64,000 nt of DNA from assembly GCF_030440535.1 (NCBI RefSeq), contig NZ_CP047117.1, positions 930,001-994,000 on the forward strand, in the 5' to 3' direction. Position 1 is the first letter of the stretch, and each line of letters begins with the position of its first letter. A model generated the notes under the pieces. The model had not been told where the DNA came from. It was given only the letters and a program-made list of their open reading frames with translations, and did no database searches. The stretch comes from Corynebacterium capitovis DSM 44611. GTDB lineage: Bacteria > Actinomycetota > Actinomycetes > Mycobacteriales > Mycobacteriaceae. Of the stretch, positions 28,018 through 36,807 are shown piece by piece. A program made the position numbers and the translations under genes.

Positions 28018-28863
28018 ATGGCTAACCCCTTTACCAAGTTCTGGAACTATCTCATGGCGTTCTTTGACAACAAGATCGAAGAAAACGCCGACCCGAAGGT
28101 CCAGATCGAGCAGGCCATCGGAGAGGCTCAGCGTCAGCACCAAGCGCTCTCCCAGCAGGCTGCCGCGGTGATCGGCAACCAGCGCCAGTTAGAGATGCAG
28201 TTGAACCGCCGTCTCGAAGACGTCGAGAAGCTGCAGGCCAACACCCGCCAGGCCCTGCAGTTGTCTGATAAGGCCCGTAGTGAGGGTGACGCCCAAAAGG
28301 CCCAAGAGTACGAAAACGCCGCGGAGGCCTTTGCTGCGCAGCTCGTGACGGCTGAGCAGTCCGTCGAGGAAACCAAGCAGCTGCACGACCAGGCGCTGCA
28401 GCAAGCGGCCCAGGCGAAGCAGGCCGTCGAGCGCAACGCCGCGCACCTGCAGCAGCAGGTCGCCGAGCGGTCCAAGTTGCTGTCCCAGCTTGAGCAGGCG
28501 AAGATGCAGGAAAAGGTGTCGGAGACCATGCAGTCGATGAACGCCTTGACGTCGAGTTCGCCGAACCTGGAGCAGGTCCGCGAGAAGATCGAGCGGCGTT
28601 ACGCCAACGCGCTCGGCCAAGCGGAGCTCGCGCAGAACTCCATCCAAGGCCGTATGGCTGAGGTCGAGCAGGCGGGCATTCAGATGGCTGGCCACGGCCG
28701 CCTTGAGCAGATCCGCGCGGAAATGGCGGGTGAACTCACATCCGGGTCCAAGCCCGCGATTGAATCTTCCGCTGCCGGTGAGGCAGGGGATTCGCTTGCC
28801 GCACCGGCCGCGTCAGACGACGCCGTGGCCCAGCGCATGCGCGAGCTTCGCGGTGAGGTATAG
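28018..28863 (+). CDS. pspA: Phage shock protein A / IM30-family protein
   Basis: A 281-residue PspA, a peripheral membrane coiled-coil protein that stabilises the envelope under stress. The N terminus ([22 protein letters not shown]) can form the amphipathic membrane helix; residues about 25-220 are a Gln/Glu/Ala-rich coiled coil. In mycobacteria the orthologue is cotranscribed with clgR and interacts with it. Here the clgR neighbour is kept, but the two extra mycobacterial membrane partners are absent and the next gene is convergent bioN. ATG 28018 has AAAGG upstream. Confidence 0.92.
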   Translation: MANPFTKFWNYLMAFFDNKIEENADPKVQIEQAIGEAQRQHQALSQQAAAVIGNQRQLEMQLNRRLEDVEKLQANTRQALQLSDKARSEGDAQKAQEYENAAEAFAAQLVTAEQSVEETKQLHDQALQQAAQAKQAVERNAAHLQQQVAERSKLLSQLEQAKMQEKVSETMQSMNALTSSSPNLEQVREKIERRYANALGQAELAQNSIQGRMAEVEQAGIQMAGHGRLEQIRAEMAGELTSGSKPAIESSAAGEAGDSLAAPAASDDAVAQRMRELRGEV

Positions 28864-28870
28864 CGCGAGG

Positions 28871-29485
28871 CTAATCGCCCGCTCCGCGGGCAAGTAGCGC
28901 TTCGCTGACGCGTTCCGCACGCCGGATGCTCCGGATAATCAGCGGAGTGCCGAACGCCCTGATGGAAAAGCCCGCTCCGCGGGCTTTTCGTGCGTCTAGC
29001 ACCTCTGCGACGGTGCCGAGCATCACGGGGATCATGCGGATGGTCAACGAGATAGCTAAACTCACTGCCTCGACGGGCAACCCGATGCGAGCAAGCGGGC
29101 GCAAGTTGTGCTCGAGAGAAGAAAGGAGCTCGTCTATCGTTGTTGTGAGGGTGAGGAGGTTCGCCGCAGCAAGCGTTGCACCAAGACTCAAACCAGTCGA
29201 CCACGCAGCGGCGGCGGAGTTTTGCCACCAGACGAACATGGAAAGCGCCACGAGGAAGGGCACTACCGGGGCCAGTTGGCGCATCGCCAGCCCAAAGGGT
29301 ATCTGCGCGAACGCGTAAAGGACCGCGAGGAAGACGAGGACGAGCGTCGCTTCCCACGGTTCCAACTGTGCAATCGTGACCGCGAGGACGAAGGTAACGA
29401 GCGCGATGAACTTGGCGGCCGCGGGCAGGCGGTGGAGCGGGGTGTTTCCCGCGACATAGCGCCCCATAGGTAGCTCGGTAATCAC
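28871..29485 (-). CDS. bioN: Biotin ECF transporter T component BioN
   Basis: A 204-residue EcfT-type transmembrane coupling subunit with about five hydrophobic segments. The ARG-type motif that contacts the ATPase appears near the C terminus as ARKARGAGFS. It joins BioM to BioY in the biotin uptake complex. The GTG at 29485 overlaps the bioM stop (GTGA), so the subunits are translationally coupled; an internal ATG at 29467 is an alternative start. Its stop is 7 nt from the convergent pspA stop. Confidence 0.88.
   Translation of the reverse strand: MITELPMGRYVAGNTPLHRLPAAAKFIALVTFVLAVTIAQLEPWEATLVLVFLAVLYAFAQIPFGLAMRQLAPVVPFLVALSMFVWWQNSAAAAWSTGLSLGATLAAANLLTLTTTIDELLSSLEHNLRPLARIGLPVEAVSLAISLTIRMIPVMLGTVAEVLDARKARGAGFSIRAFGTPLIIRSIRRAERVSEALLARGAGD
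28965..28989. terminator. Perfect hairpin inside bioN, possible pspA terminator
   Basis: GAAAAGCCCGC (28965-28975), loop TCC, GCGGGCTTTTC (28979-28989) forms an 11-bp perfect stem ending in a T run on either strand. It lies about 100 nt past the pspA stop but within the bioN coding region (codons of the ARG motif). Confidence 0.5.
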
Positions 29486-30180
29486 GACGCCTGGGCTTCC
29501 ATGAGGTCGAGGTAGAAGGAGATGGCGTCGGCAGGCCCGCCGTCGAAAGCTATGGCTCCGTCGTTGAGACAAATAACGCGGTCAAACCCGCTGAGCATCT
29601 CGAGGTCATGGGTCACGACGATAAGCTGCTGTTCGAGCGCTTCGAATTCCCGGATGATGCGCTTCCGGTTGCGTAGGTCGAGAAGCGTCGTTGGCTCATC
29701 GGCGATGACAACCTCCGGTTCGATCACTAGTACGGCCGCGAGCGCGAGCAGCTGTTTTTCGCCGCCCGATAGGGTGTGCGGGGAGTTGTCGGCCTTGTCG
29801 CTTAGCTGGAACCGGTCAAGCATCGCATCGACGCGCCGCCGCACCTCGTTTTTGGAGAGCCGGAATCGACGAAGGGAAAAGGCGACGTCATCAGCTACTC
29901 GGGGCATCACGATTTGGGACTCTGCGTCTGAAAAGACAAAGCCCACTTTTCGACGAATGAGCTTGGCGTCCCGGGCGGTCGAAAGGCCGTCGACAAGGAC
30001 AGTGCCCGTCGTTGGTTCGACGAGGCCGTTAATGCAGCGGGCGAGGGTCGACTTACCCGATCCATTCGAGCCGATGATCCCGATGCGTCGCTCCGTGAGG
30101 GTCAAACTGCACGACTCAAGAATGGTTGCCCGGGGCTCGTCGGCTACAACACTGACCCCCTGAAATCTGATTTCGGGCAT
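29482..30180 (-). CDS. bioM: Biotin ECF transporter ATPase BioM
   Basis: A 232-residue ABC ATPase that powers the biotin transporter. Walker A GSNGSGKST is at 37-45, the signature is LSGGEKQLLALAAVL, Walker B is VVIADEPTTLLD, and the switch His lies in VVTHDLEM. It lies 4 nt downstream of bioY and overlaps bioN, forming bioYMN as in C. glutamicum. Confidence 0.93.
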   Translation of the reverse strand: MPEIRFQGVSVVADEPRATILESCSLTLTERRIGIIGSNGSGKSTLARCINGLVEPTTGTVLVDGLSTARDAKLIRRKVGFVFSDAESQIVMPRVADDVAFSLRRFRLSKNEVRRRVDAMLDRFQLSDKADNSPHTLSGGEKQLLALAAVLVIEPEVVIADEPTTLLDLRNRKRIIREFEALEQQLIVVTHDLEMLSGFDRVICLNDGAIAFDGGPADAISFYLDLMEAQAS

Positions 30181-30184
30181 GAAC

Positions 30185-30778
30185 TTAGAGTTCGCGTCGG
30201 CGGGAGTGCACCGCCAAGAGCCGCGGGAACGCCGAATGGACGCCAGCTGCGATAAGCACCACCGCTACCACTTTGATGGAGTCACCGGGTAGGAAAGGCA
30301 GCTGCGCGGCGAGGGCAGCTCCCAGGCTCAGGTCGCTTCGCACCATCAAACCGACGGATCCGCAGAGGTATTGGATCGCCAAGCCCGCGACTCCGGCGAT
30401 AGCAAACCACAGGACTTGCGCAGGTTTGCTCTTGCCCGCCGCGAAAAGGGCGATCGCACCCGCGACGAGTGGCGCGATGAGGTAGCCGAGGAGGTAGCCC
30501 ACCGACGGGCCGCCCGCCGCCTGGAGGACCGTCCGGCCTCCCGCGAGGACGGGCAGCGCTATCCCGATGAGAAGAAAGAGCGCGGCGGTGAGGAAACCGC
30601 GGCGAGGTCCGAGAACGAGGGCAGCAAGGAGGATGGCGGCATTTTGCAAGACAATCGGGATGCCGGCCACACCGACTGGGACGGAGACCACGCCGAGAAC
30701 GATGATAAGAGCGGCGAAGACAGCTATGTACGCCACGTCGGACGTGCGCGAGGATGCACTGCGGGCAGTTGTAGTCAT
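30185..30778 (-). CDS. bioY: Biotin ECF transporter S component BioY
   Basis: A 197-residue BioY substrate-binding membrane protein with about six transmembrane helices; the family motif GGRTVLQAAGGPSVGYLLGY is present. Corynebacteria are usually biotin auxotrophs and rely on this uptake system. The ATG at 30778 is 7 nt after a TATACT -10, so the mRNA is leaderless. A BioQ-type operator overlaps the promoter, predicting repression when biotin is sufficient. Confidence 0.94.
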   Translation of the reverse strand: MTTTARSASSRTSDVAYIAVFAALIIVLGVVSVPVGVAGIPIVLQNAAILLAALVLGPRRGFLTAALFLLIGIALPVLAGGRTVLQAAGGPSVGYLLGYLIAPLVAGAIALFAAGKSKPAQVLWFAIAGVAGLAIQYLCGSVGLMVRSDLSLGAALAAQLPFLPGDSIKVVAVVLIAAGVHSAFPRLLAVHSRRREL

Positions 30779-30785
30779 GGGCGGG

Positions 30786-30791
30786 AGTATA
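30786..30791 (-). promoter_or_regulatory. -10 of bioY promoter
   Basis: TATACT on the minus strand, 7 nt upstream of the bioY ATG. It lies immediately next to the BioQ-type operator. Confidence 0.7.
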
Positions 30792-30793
30792 CT

Positions 30794-30806
30794 TGAACGC
30801 TGTTCA
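30794..30806. promoter_or_regulatory. BioQ-type operator upstream of bioY
   Basis: TGAAC-GCT-GTTCA is a perfect palindrome fitting the BioQ consensus TGAAC-N3-GTTAC described in C. glutamicum. It sits 2 nt upstream of the bioY -10, in the promoter spacer, between bioY and the divergent DUF3046 gene. Confidence 0.82.
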
Positions 30807-30850
30807 GCCGACCCGCAGGGGCCCTCAGTGAGCGCGTATCATTGTCGCCC

Positions 30851-31066
30851 ATGCGGCTAACGGAATTTGAGCGACTTGTGGTCGATGAGTTTGGCCTAGC
30901 AAGAGCCCGCTGGGTGGTGGATTCACACGTCCTTCCGCCGGAGAATTTAACCGCGGGCGAACTGGTCGAAAAAGGGGTCGATCCGCGCGATGTATGGGAG
31001 CGGTTGTGCGATGCCTTCGACGTCCCTGAAGCGCGCAGGTTAGGCGTCGATCGACCGGGGAAATAA
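30851..31066 (+). CDS. DUF3046 family protein
   Basis: A 71-residue actinobacterial protein of unknown function. The family pattern is clear: RLTEFERLVVDEFG at the start, then DSHVLPPENLTAGELVEKGVDPRDVWERLCDAFDVPEARR. It is usually encoded just upstream of recA, as here. A TATCAT -10 (30837-30842) is 8 nt before the ATG, suggesting a leaderless transcript. Confidence 0.85.
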   Translation: MRLTEFERLVVDEFGLARARWVVDSHVLPPENLTAGELVEKGVDPRDVWERLCDAFDVPEARRLGVDRPGK

Positions 31067-31081
31067 TCTCGGTCATCTCGG

Positions 31082-31111
31082 TTGAATTTCGAACGTGTTT
31101 GCGCGTAATAT
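31082..31111 (+). promoter_or_regulatory. recA promoter with LexA (SOS) box in the spacer
   Basis: TTGAAT (31082-31087) and TAATAT (31106-31111) are 18 nt apart. Between them, 31089-31104 matches the corynebacterial SOS consensus TCGAAMANNTGTTCGA at 10 of 14 defined positions, with an intact left half TCGAAC. The leader to recA is about 135 nt. Confidence 0.7.
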
Positions 31112-31253
31112 TGGGGCTTGTCCGGCTGCCCAATATAGTGAAGGGCAATCAGTTTAATGGTCCCGAAGGGGAACCATTGACGGGGTAACCGCAGTCTAAA
31201 TAGCTGAGTAGATAGCACCACGCTGGGGACAGCACATCGTTAAAGGGAGAACA

Positions 31254-32390
31254 ATGGCCACGAAGAAGAAAGCGACAGCCGCGACTGGAGATGACCGCAA
31301 GAACGCGCTTGACGCGGCGCTAGCCATGATCGAAAAAGATTTTGGCAAGGGCGCGATTATGCGGCTCGGCGAGGAGAACCGTCCGCCGATCCAGTCGATC
31401 TCCTCCGGCAATACCGCGATCGACGTTGCCCTCGGCATCGGCGGGTGGCCGCGCGGTCGAATCGTCGAGATCTACGGGCCAGAGTCCTCAGGTAAAACAA
31501 CCGTGGCTTTGCATGCGATCGCCTCGGCACAGCGTGCGGGCGGCATCGCCGCGTTTATCGACGCCGAGCATGCGCTCGATCCGGATTATGCGCGCAAACT
31601 CGGCGTGGACACGGACAACCTCCTCGTCTCCCAGCCGGATACGGGTGAGCAGGCCCTGGAAATCGCCGACATGCTCGTCCGATCCGGGGCAATTGACATC
31701 ATTGTCATCGATTCGGTGGCAGCGCTTACCCCGAAAGCTGAGATCGAAGGTGAAATGGGTGACTCGCATGTTGGTCTCCAAGCCCGCCTCATGTCGCAAG
31801 CGCTGCGGAAAATGACCGGAGCTTTGTACAACTCGGGCACGACCGCCATTTTCATCAACCAGCTACGCGAAAAGATCGGTGTGATGTTCGGTTCGCCGGA
31901 AACGACTACAGGCGGCAAGGCGCTGAAATTCTACGCGTCCGTGCGGTGCGACGTCCGTCGTATCCAAACGTTGAAGGATGGCCAGGATTCGATCGGAAAC
32001 CGGACAAAACTCAAAGTGGTCAAGAACAAGGTCTCGCCCCCGTTCAAGATCGCGGAGTTTGACATCATGTACGGGGAAGGGATCTCGCGAGAGTCCTCCA
32101 TTATTGACATGGGCGTCGACAACGGCATCGTCAAGAAGTCGGGGTCCTGGTTTACCTACGAGGGCGACCAGCTGGGGCAAGGTAAGGAAAAGGCGCGTCT
32201 GTATTTGAAGGACAACGCCCAGCTCGCTGATGAAATCGAGGACAAGATCTTCGAGAAACTTGGCGTGGGTAACTACGCCAACGCCGCCGTCGACGCGGAC
32301 GCTCTGACTGACGATCCCGTGGATATGGTCCCCAGCATCGATTTCGACGACGATGATGAGGATGGTCTCGGCCTCAGCGTCTCTGAATAG
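31254..32390 (+). CDS. recA: Recombinase RecA
   Basis: A 378-residue RecA, the strand-exchange protein and co-protease for LexA cleavage. Walker A GPESSGKT is at 75-82; the [22 protein letters not shown] segment and the [14 protein letters not shown]2 region are intact. No intein is present, unlike some mycobacterial recA genes. ATG 31254 has AAAGGGAG upstream. recX follows 2 nt after the stop. Confidence 0.99.
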   Translation: MATKKKATAATGDDRKNALDAALAMIEKDFGKGAIMRLGEENRPPIQSISSGNTAIDVALGIGGWPRGRIVEIYGPESSGKTTVALHAIASAQRAGGIAAFIDAEHALDPDYARKLGVDTDNLLVSQPDTGEQALEIADMLVRSGAIDIIVIDSVAALTPKAEIEGEMGDSHVGLQARLMSQALRKMTGALYNSGTTAIFINQLREKIGVMFGSPETTTGGKALKFYASVRCDVRRIQTLKDGQDSIGNRTKLKVVKNKVSPPFKIAEFDIMYGEGISRESSIIDMGVDNGIVKKSGSWFTYEGDQLGQGKEKARLYLKDNAQLADEIEDKIFEKLGVGNYANAAVDADALTDDPVDMVPSIDFDDDDEDGLGLSVSE

Positions 32391-32392
32391 GT

Positions 32393-32986
32393 GTGCCTAT
32401 GCCTGCACCAGACCCAGAAAAAATCGCCCGTCTCCGCACCGCTCTTGAAGATGTGGAGACGTACAAGGGTGATTTCTTCGACCGCCCCCGGGAGGAGGCG
32501 CTCGCCCCGATCCGCGCGCGGGCCCTCGGCCTTCTAGATCAGCGAGCCCGGTCACGCAGTGAATTGAGGGACAGACTCTGCGCCGCGGAATTCGCCCCGC
32601 AGCTCGTTGATGACGTTCTTGACGGTCTCGAGCGTAGCGGTCTTATCGACGACACGGCGTTCGCCCGTGAATGGGTCCGTCAACGCGCGGCGCATCGAGG
32701 CAAGGCAGCCGCCGCGCTTGACAACGAGCTAAAGCAAAAGGGAGTTGCGGCGCAGGCGCGACAAGAAGCTCTGGCGCAACTGACTCGAGAAGACGAAGAA
32801 GCTGCGGCGCGCCATATCGCGGAGAAGAAGGTCAATACCATCCGCCAGCGTCCTGCGGACCGCGCGGAGTACGACAAGCTGCTTCGTCGCGTTGTCGGTA
32901 TGCTAGCCCGGCGAGGATACGATAGCGCACTGAGTTTGCGCACCGCGCGCGACGCTCTGAATGCTCGTCTGCGCGATGTGGAGTAA
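32393..32986 (+). CDS. recX: Regulatory protein RecX
   Basis: A 197-residue RecX that restrains RecA filaments. Three-helix RecX repeats are visible: RARALGLLDQRARSRSELRDRL, DDVLDGLERSGLIDDTAFAREWV and GMLARRGYDSALSL. The GTG at 32393 is used here; an ATG two codons later (32399) is equally possible. It is cotranscribed with recA, as in most actinobacteria. Confidence 0.93.
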   Translation: MPMPAPDPEKIARLRTALEDVETYKGDFFDRPREEALAPIRARALGLLDQRARSRSELRDRLCAAEFAPQLVDDVLDGLERSGLIDDTAFAREWVRQRAAHRGKAAAALDNELKQKGVAAQARQEALAQLTREDEEAAARHIAEKKVNTIRQRPADRAEYDKLLRRVVGMLARRGYDSALSLRTARDALNARLRDVE

Positions 32987-33047
32987 AGCGTTGAGAACGC
33001 CCCGCTAACTGCCCCTCCACGGTTTATGCCCGCGACCGCGGCAGCGT

Positions 33048-33053
33048 TAGAAT
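33048..33053 (+). promoter_or_regulatory. -10 for leaderless miaB
   Basis: TAGAAT is 8 nt before the GTG at 33062 and argues against the in-frame ATG at 33026, which would lie upstream of the transcript start. Confidence 0.55.
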
Positions 33054-33061
33054 CTTCGACC

Positions 33062-34597
33062 GTGACAACGTCAACGAAACCCGGAGATCAGCGGACCTAC
33101 GAGGTGCGCACTTTCGGTTGCCAAATGAACGTCCATGATTCCGAGCGTCTGTCCGGAATGCTCGAGGAGGCAGGGTACGTTGCAGTCGCGGACGGTGGAG
33201 AGGCCGACCTCGTCGTATTTAACACATGCGCAGTTCGGGACAACGCGGATCAGCGACTCTACGGGACGCTGGGGCACCTTAAGCACACTAAGGACCGCCA
33301 TCCGGGAATGCAGATTGCAGTCGGTGGATGCCTCGCCCAGAAGGACCGCGACAGAGTGGTTCAGAAAGCGCCGTGGGTCGACGCTGTGTTTGGCACACAC
33401 AACATGTCTGCGCTGCCCGCGTTGTTGGAGCGGGCCCGTGTGAACGACGAAGCTCAAGTCGAGGTCGTTGAGTCGCTTAAGGTGTTCCCGTCCGTTTTGC
33501 CGGCGAAGCGTGAGTCCTCTTACGCCGGATGGGTGTCCATTTCCGTCGGGTGCAACAACACCTGCACGTTCTGTATCGTGCCCTCCTTGCGCGGCAAAGA
33601 ACTCGATCGCCGGCCCGGCGACATTCTCGCTGAGGTGCAGGCGCTTGTGGATCAGGGCGTGTCCGAAGTGACGCTGCTGGGCCAGAACGTCAATGCCTAC
33701 GGCGTCAACTTCGTTGACCCAGAGCTGGAGCGAGACCGCTCGGCCTTCTCCAAGCTGCTTCGCGCGTGCGGTGAAATCGAGGGCTTAGAGCGGGTGCGCT
33801 TCACCTCACCGCATCCCGCCGAGTTCACCTCCGACGTCATTGAGGCTATGGCAGAAACCCCGAACGTGTGCCCGCAGCTGCACATGCCGCTGCAGTCGGG
33901 TTCGGATCGAGTGCTCAAGGAGATGCGACGATCTTACCGTTCAATGAAGTTCCTGACCATCCTCGACGAGGTGCGCGAGAATCTGCCGCACGCGTCGATT
34001 ACCACCGACATCATCGTCGGCTTCCCGGGTGAAACGGAGGAGGACTTCCAAGCCACCCTGGATGTGGTGGAAAAGGCGCGGTTTACCTCGGCCTTCACGT
34101 TCCAGTACTCGCCGCGCCCGGGCACTCCGGCCGCAGCGATGGAACCCCAGGTCCCGAAGGACGTCGTACAGGAGCGGTTCGAGCGCCTCGTGGCACTCCA
34201 AGAGCGTATCAGCGCGGAGGAGAACGCGAAGCTGGTCGGCACCGAGCAGGAGCTGCTTGTCCAAGCCGGGGGAGGGCGCAAGAACGGGGAAACCCACCGC
34301 ATGTCGGGGCGTGCCCGCGATGGGCGCTTGGTCCATTTCCGAGCCGAGGGAAACCTTGACGGGCAGATTCGCCCAGGCGACGTTGTATGCGTCGAGATAA
34401 CCGACTCTAAGCCGCATTTCCTCATCGCCGACTCCGGGGTGCGCAGTCATCGGCGTACCAAGGCGGGGGACAACGCGGAGGTGGGCACCCGCCCCACGAC
34501 GGCACCGATCGGAGTTGGCCTAGGCTTGCCGACGATAGGCCGCCCCGCACCTGCGGAATCGCCCGCGGGTTCGGCCTGCTGTGGCACGAAAAATTAG
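33062..34597 (+). CDS. miaB: tRNA-2-methylthio-N6-dimethylallyladenosine synthase
   Basis: A 511-residue radical-SAM methylthiotransferase that completes ms2i6A37 in tRNAs. The N-terminal UPF0004 domain supplies three Cys (FGCQMN, NTCAVRD, GGCLAQ); the radical-SAM cluster is GCNNTCTFC; a TRAM domain follows at about 380-450. The last 60 residues are a variable tail ending in a Cys pair (SACCGTKN). The substrate is made by MiaA, encoded 5 kb downstream. In C. glutamicum the glutamate transporter operon lies between recX and miaB; here they are adjacent. Confidence 0.95.
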   Translation: MTTSTKPGDQRTYEVRTFGCQMNVHDSERLSGMLEEAGYVAVADGGEADLVVFNTCAVRDNADQRLYGTLGHLKHTKDRHPGMQIAVGGCLAQKDRDRVVQKAPWVDAVFGTHNMSALPALLERARVNDEAQVEVVESLKVFPSVLPAKRESSYAGWVSISVGCNNTCTFCIVPSLRGKELDRRPGDILAEVQALVDQGVSEVTLLGQNVNAYGVNFVDPELERDRSAFSKLLRACGEIEGLERVRFTSPHPAEFTSDVIEAMAETPNVCPQLHMPLQSGSDRVLKEMRRSYRSMKFLTILDEVRENLPHASITTDIIVGFPGETEEDFQATLDVVEKARFTSAFTFQYSPRPGTPAAAMEPQVPKDVVQERFERLVALQERISAEENAKLVGTEQELLVQAGGGRKNGETHRMSGRARDGRLVHFRAEGNLDGQIRPGDVVCVEITDSKPHFLIADSGVRSHRRTKAGDNAEVGTRPTTAPIGVGLGLPTIGRPAPAESPAGSACCGTKN

Positions 34598-34607
34598 AGC
34601 CGGTGAG

Positions 34608-34646
34608 GGCCAGAGTCCACGGCCAGGGTTCAGGGCCAGGGTTGAC
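34608..34646 (+). repeat. Three imperfect 13-bp tandem repeats
   Basis: GGCCAGAGTCCAC, GGCCAGGGTTCAG and GGCCAGGGTTGAC run head to tail in the short miaB to membrane-protein gap. Their role is unknown; they may be only local slippage. Confidence 0.6.
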
Positions 34647-34663
34647 AACCGAGGAGGCAGAGG

Positions 34664-35296
34664 ATGAGCGAATCGCCCGTAAGTGCGCAGGAGTTGGCGC
34701 GGCGCGAAAGAGAAGCGTCGATAAGCGTTGAGCTCGGTTCGTCGCGCTGGGTCTTGACGGGGTGCGTTGTTGCCTATGTGGTGGCTCTGTTCCTGCCGTT
34801 CGCCGGGGAAGCTAGCGGCTGGCAGCTGCTGGTACCGAGCGACGCAGCACACGCCGCGCAGGCCAAGGTCACGGAGCTGCTTTTCGTATGGTCCAGCTTT
34901 TTGGGGCTCGCGCTGCTGACCTCTCTGGTGGTCGCGACGCGGCGCTTTGCGATTGCTGCCCCGGCGTGGATGGTCACGACGCTCTCTTTGGTCCTAGCGC
35001 TGCTCGCCATCTGGTTGCGCCGATCGAGCACTGCCTTCGATGCCGGGCTGCACCACGGCCCCGGCATTTATTTGGCTATCGCCGCTGTGGCCGTTGCTGT
35101 TTTTTCCTACATCCCCGTGGTCGTGCGACGAACCCCGGCCCAAAGGGAGCTGGCCGAGCAGCTGCGCAACGCCGATCAGTACGACGACGTGGCCCGGGCG
35201 CAGGCGAGCGCAGCGATCTCGCGCGGGAAGAGCAACCCCCTGCTTGTCGACGACCGCCGCGCCCGCGCCGCTGAGAGGCACCGCCGCTTCCAGTAG
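34664..35296 (+). CDS. Rv2732c-family membrane protein
   Basis: A 210-residue membrane protein with four predicted transmembrane segments, at about residues 30-48, 70-90, 97-113 and 127-150. A charged cytoplasmic tail with ARAQASAAISRGKSNPLL follows. It matches the conserved actinobacterial protein encoded beside miaB (Rv2732c in M. tuberculosis). No function is known. ATG 34664 is preceded by GAGGAGGCAGAGG. Confidence 0.75.
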   Translation: MSESPVSAQELARREREASISVELGSSRWVLTGCVVAYVVALFLPFAGEASGWQLLVPSDAAHAAQAKVTELLFVWSSFLGLALLTSLVVATRRFAIAAPAWMVTTLSLVLALLAIWLRRSSTAFDAGLHHGPGIYLAIAAVAVAVFSYIPVVVRRTPAQRELAEQLRNADQYDDVARAQASAAISRGKSNPLLVDDRRARAAERHRRFQ

Positions 35297-35342
35297 GCAT
35301 AGCGTCCCACGCACGCGGGTGAGTTAGGAGAATTTACCGAGA

Positions 35343-35419
35343 GTTTGCTCCCTGTCCATCCGGGGTCCATCCGGGGTCCATCCGGGGTTTATCCGGGGTG
35401 TATCCGGGAGGTCTAATGT
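35343..35419 (+). promoter_or_regulatory. Five 11-bp direct repeats abutting a -10 box
   Basis: Units at 35354, 35365, 35376 (all GTCCATCCGGG), 35387 (GTTTATCCGGG) and 35398 (GTGTATCCGGG) are exactly in phase; 35343-35353 may be a decayed sixth. A TAATGT -10 (35414-35419) follows after 5 nt, so the array covers the -35 region. The 11-bp phasing is that of PhoB/PhoP-type response-regulator sites. Confidence 0.7.
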
Positions 35420-35463
35420 CCGCGGCGGCCCGGAAGACAGACCGCAACCCGGAAAGGACATCG

Positions 35464-36762
35464 ATGACCTCCGAGCAGCCCAGCAACGACAAAGACCGCC
35501 ACCTGTCGCGCCGAGCAATCTTGCGGGGAGGGGGCGCCGCAGCGGTTGCCGCCGCAATGGCGGGCCTCGGAGCCCCGGCGCGGGCGCAGACTACGATGTC
35601 CTCGATGTCCTCGCTGCCGGGATTAAGCTCGATCGCCGAGTCCAGCGGCACCTCGGACCCGGGCACAACCCATCCGGCGGCGCTACCGCTAGCGTTTAAC
35701 GAGGAGGGCCGTTTCAAAATCGTCCAGTTCAACGGCACCCAGGACGATCACCTGACGGATAAGCGGACCATCGAGTTCATGGGTAAGGTCCTCGACCGAG
35801 AAAAGCCCGATTTTGCTCTCATCAACGGCGATGTCATCACCGACGGGCCCACAACACCCGCGGAGGTCTACCAGGCGATCAACAATGTGGTGCGCCCGGT
35901 GGAGGACCGTCAGGTCGCGTGGGCAGTGACGTTCGGCAACCACGACGAGGACTCCGTGGAAGCCGCAGGCACCGGAGTTTACGAACGCCACATGGCGGAC
36001 TTCGTGCGCCAGTACAAGCACAACCTCAACCCGCCCGCCGGCGATCGCCCGTACGGTCACTCGGACGCGCAGTTGCTCGTGGCCGGGTCGCGTGAGCGGG
36101 ACGTCGCCAAGTTCGCGATCTGGCTGCTCGACTCGGGCAACTACCTGCCGGAGGCCGACCCGGTCCAGAACAACGACGACGTGCCGCACTACGACTACAT
36201 TCGTCCCGCACAGATCGACTGGTACCTCGCCGCGTCAAAGGAGACCGAGCAGCGCTTCGGCCGTACGATCCCGGGCCTGATGTACTTCCACATCCCCACC
36301 TACGAGCACCGCGACATGTGGTATGGAGGGCCCGCGAACCACGCAGAGGTCAACCACATCAAGGCCAAGAACACCTTCGGCATCGACGGGGTAAAAAACG
36401 AGGATGTCTACTACGGCTCCTTCAACTCTGGCATGTACGCGGCGGTGCGCGACCGTGGGGACGTGCTGGGGATCTACTGCGGCCACGACCACATCAACAG
36501 CTACAAGGGCGACTACTTTGGAGTAGAGCTCGGTTACTGCCCGGGCACGGGATTCGCCCCCTACGGCCTACACGACGGCACGTGGATGCAGAACACGCTG
36601 CGTGGCGCGCGCGTCTTTGAGCTCAACGAGAACTCACAGCGCGTCTACGAATCGACCCGCCTTATCTTTGCCAAGGATCTAGGCATAGACATGAACCCCG
36701 CCAAACAACCTATCGACGCCCCGTTGCCGCTGCCGGACTACGTGAATCTGCCGCGGGGATAA
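35464..36762 (+). CDS. Tat-exported metallophosphoesterase
   Basis: A 432-residue secreted phosphoesterase. The N terminus is a twin-arginine signal (SRRAIL, with Arg16-Arg17) and an Ala-rich core ending in the AxA site APARA-Q at about residue 41. The calcineurin-like domain follows with LINGDVITD, TFGNHDED and CGHDHIN, which supply the two-metal site. Tat export suggests it folds with metals in the cytoplasm. Similar actinobacterial proteins are annotated as purple acid phosphatase-like; the substrate is unknown. The ATG at 35464 has AAAGGA upstream. It sits downstream of the 11-bp repeats, so phosphate control is plausible but unproven. Confidence 0.85.
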   Translation: MTSEQPSNDKDRHLSRRAILRGGGAAAVAAAMAGLGAPARAQTTMSSMSSLPGLSSIAESSGTSDPGTTHPAALPLAFNEEGRFKIVQFNGTQDDHLTDKRTIEFMGKVLDREKPDFALINGDVITDGPTTPAEVYQAINNVVRPVEDRQVAWAVTFGNHDEDSVEAAGTGVYERHMADFVRQYKHNLNPPAGDRPYGHSDAQLLVAGSRERDVAKFAIWLLDSGNYLPEADPVQNNDDVPHYDYIRPAQIDWYLAASKETEQRFGRTIPGLMYFHIPTYEHRDMWYGGPANHAEVNHIKAKNTFGIDGVKNEDVYYGSFNSGMYAAVRDRGDVLGIYCGHDHINSYKGDYFGVELGYCPGTGFAPYGLHDGTWMQNTLRGARVFELNENSQRVYESTRLIFAKDLGIDMNPAKQPIDAPLPLPDYVNLPRG

Positions 36763-36807
36763 GCTCTGCCTCAGCTCCGTCAGTTGCGCCGCCACGGAAC
36801 CGTCGGC

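Noticed and set aside
30851..31253. Possible tRNA or small RNA between bioY and recA
   Set aside because: The DUF3046 gene occupies most of it, and the remaining leader shows a promoter with an SOS box but no tRNA-like cloverleaf.
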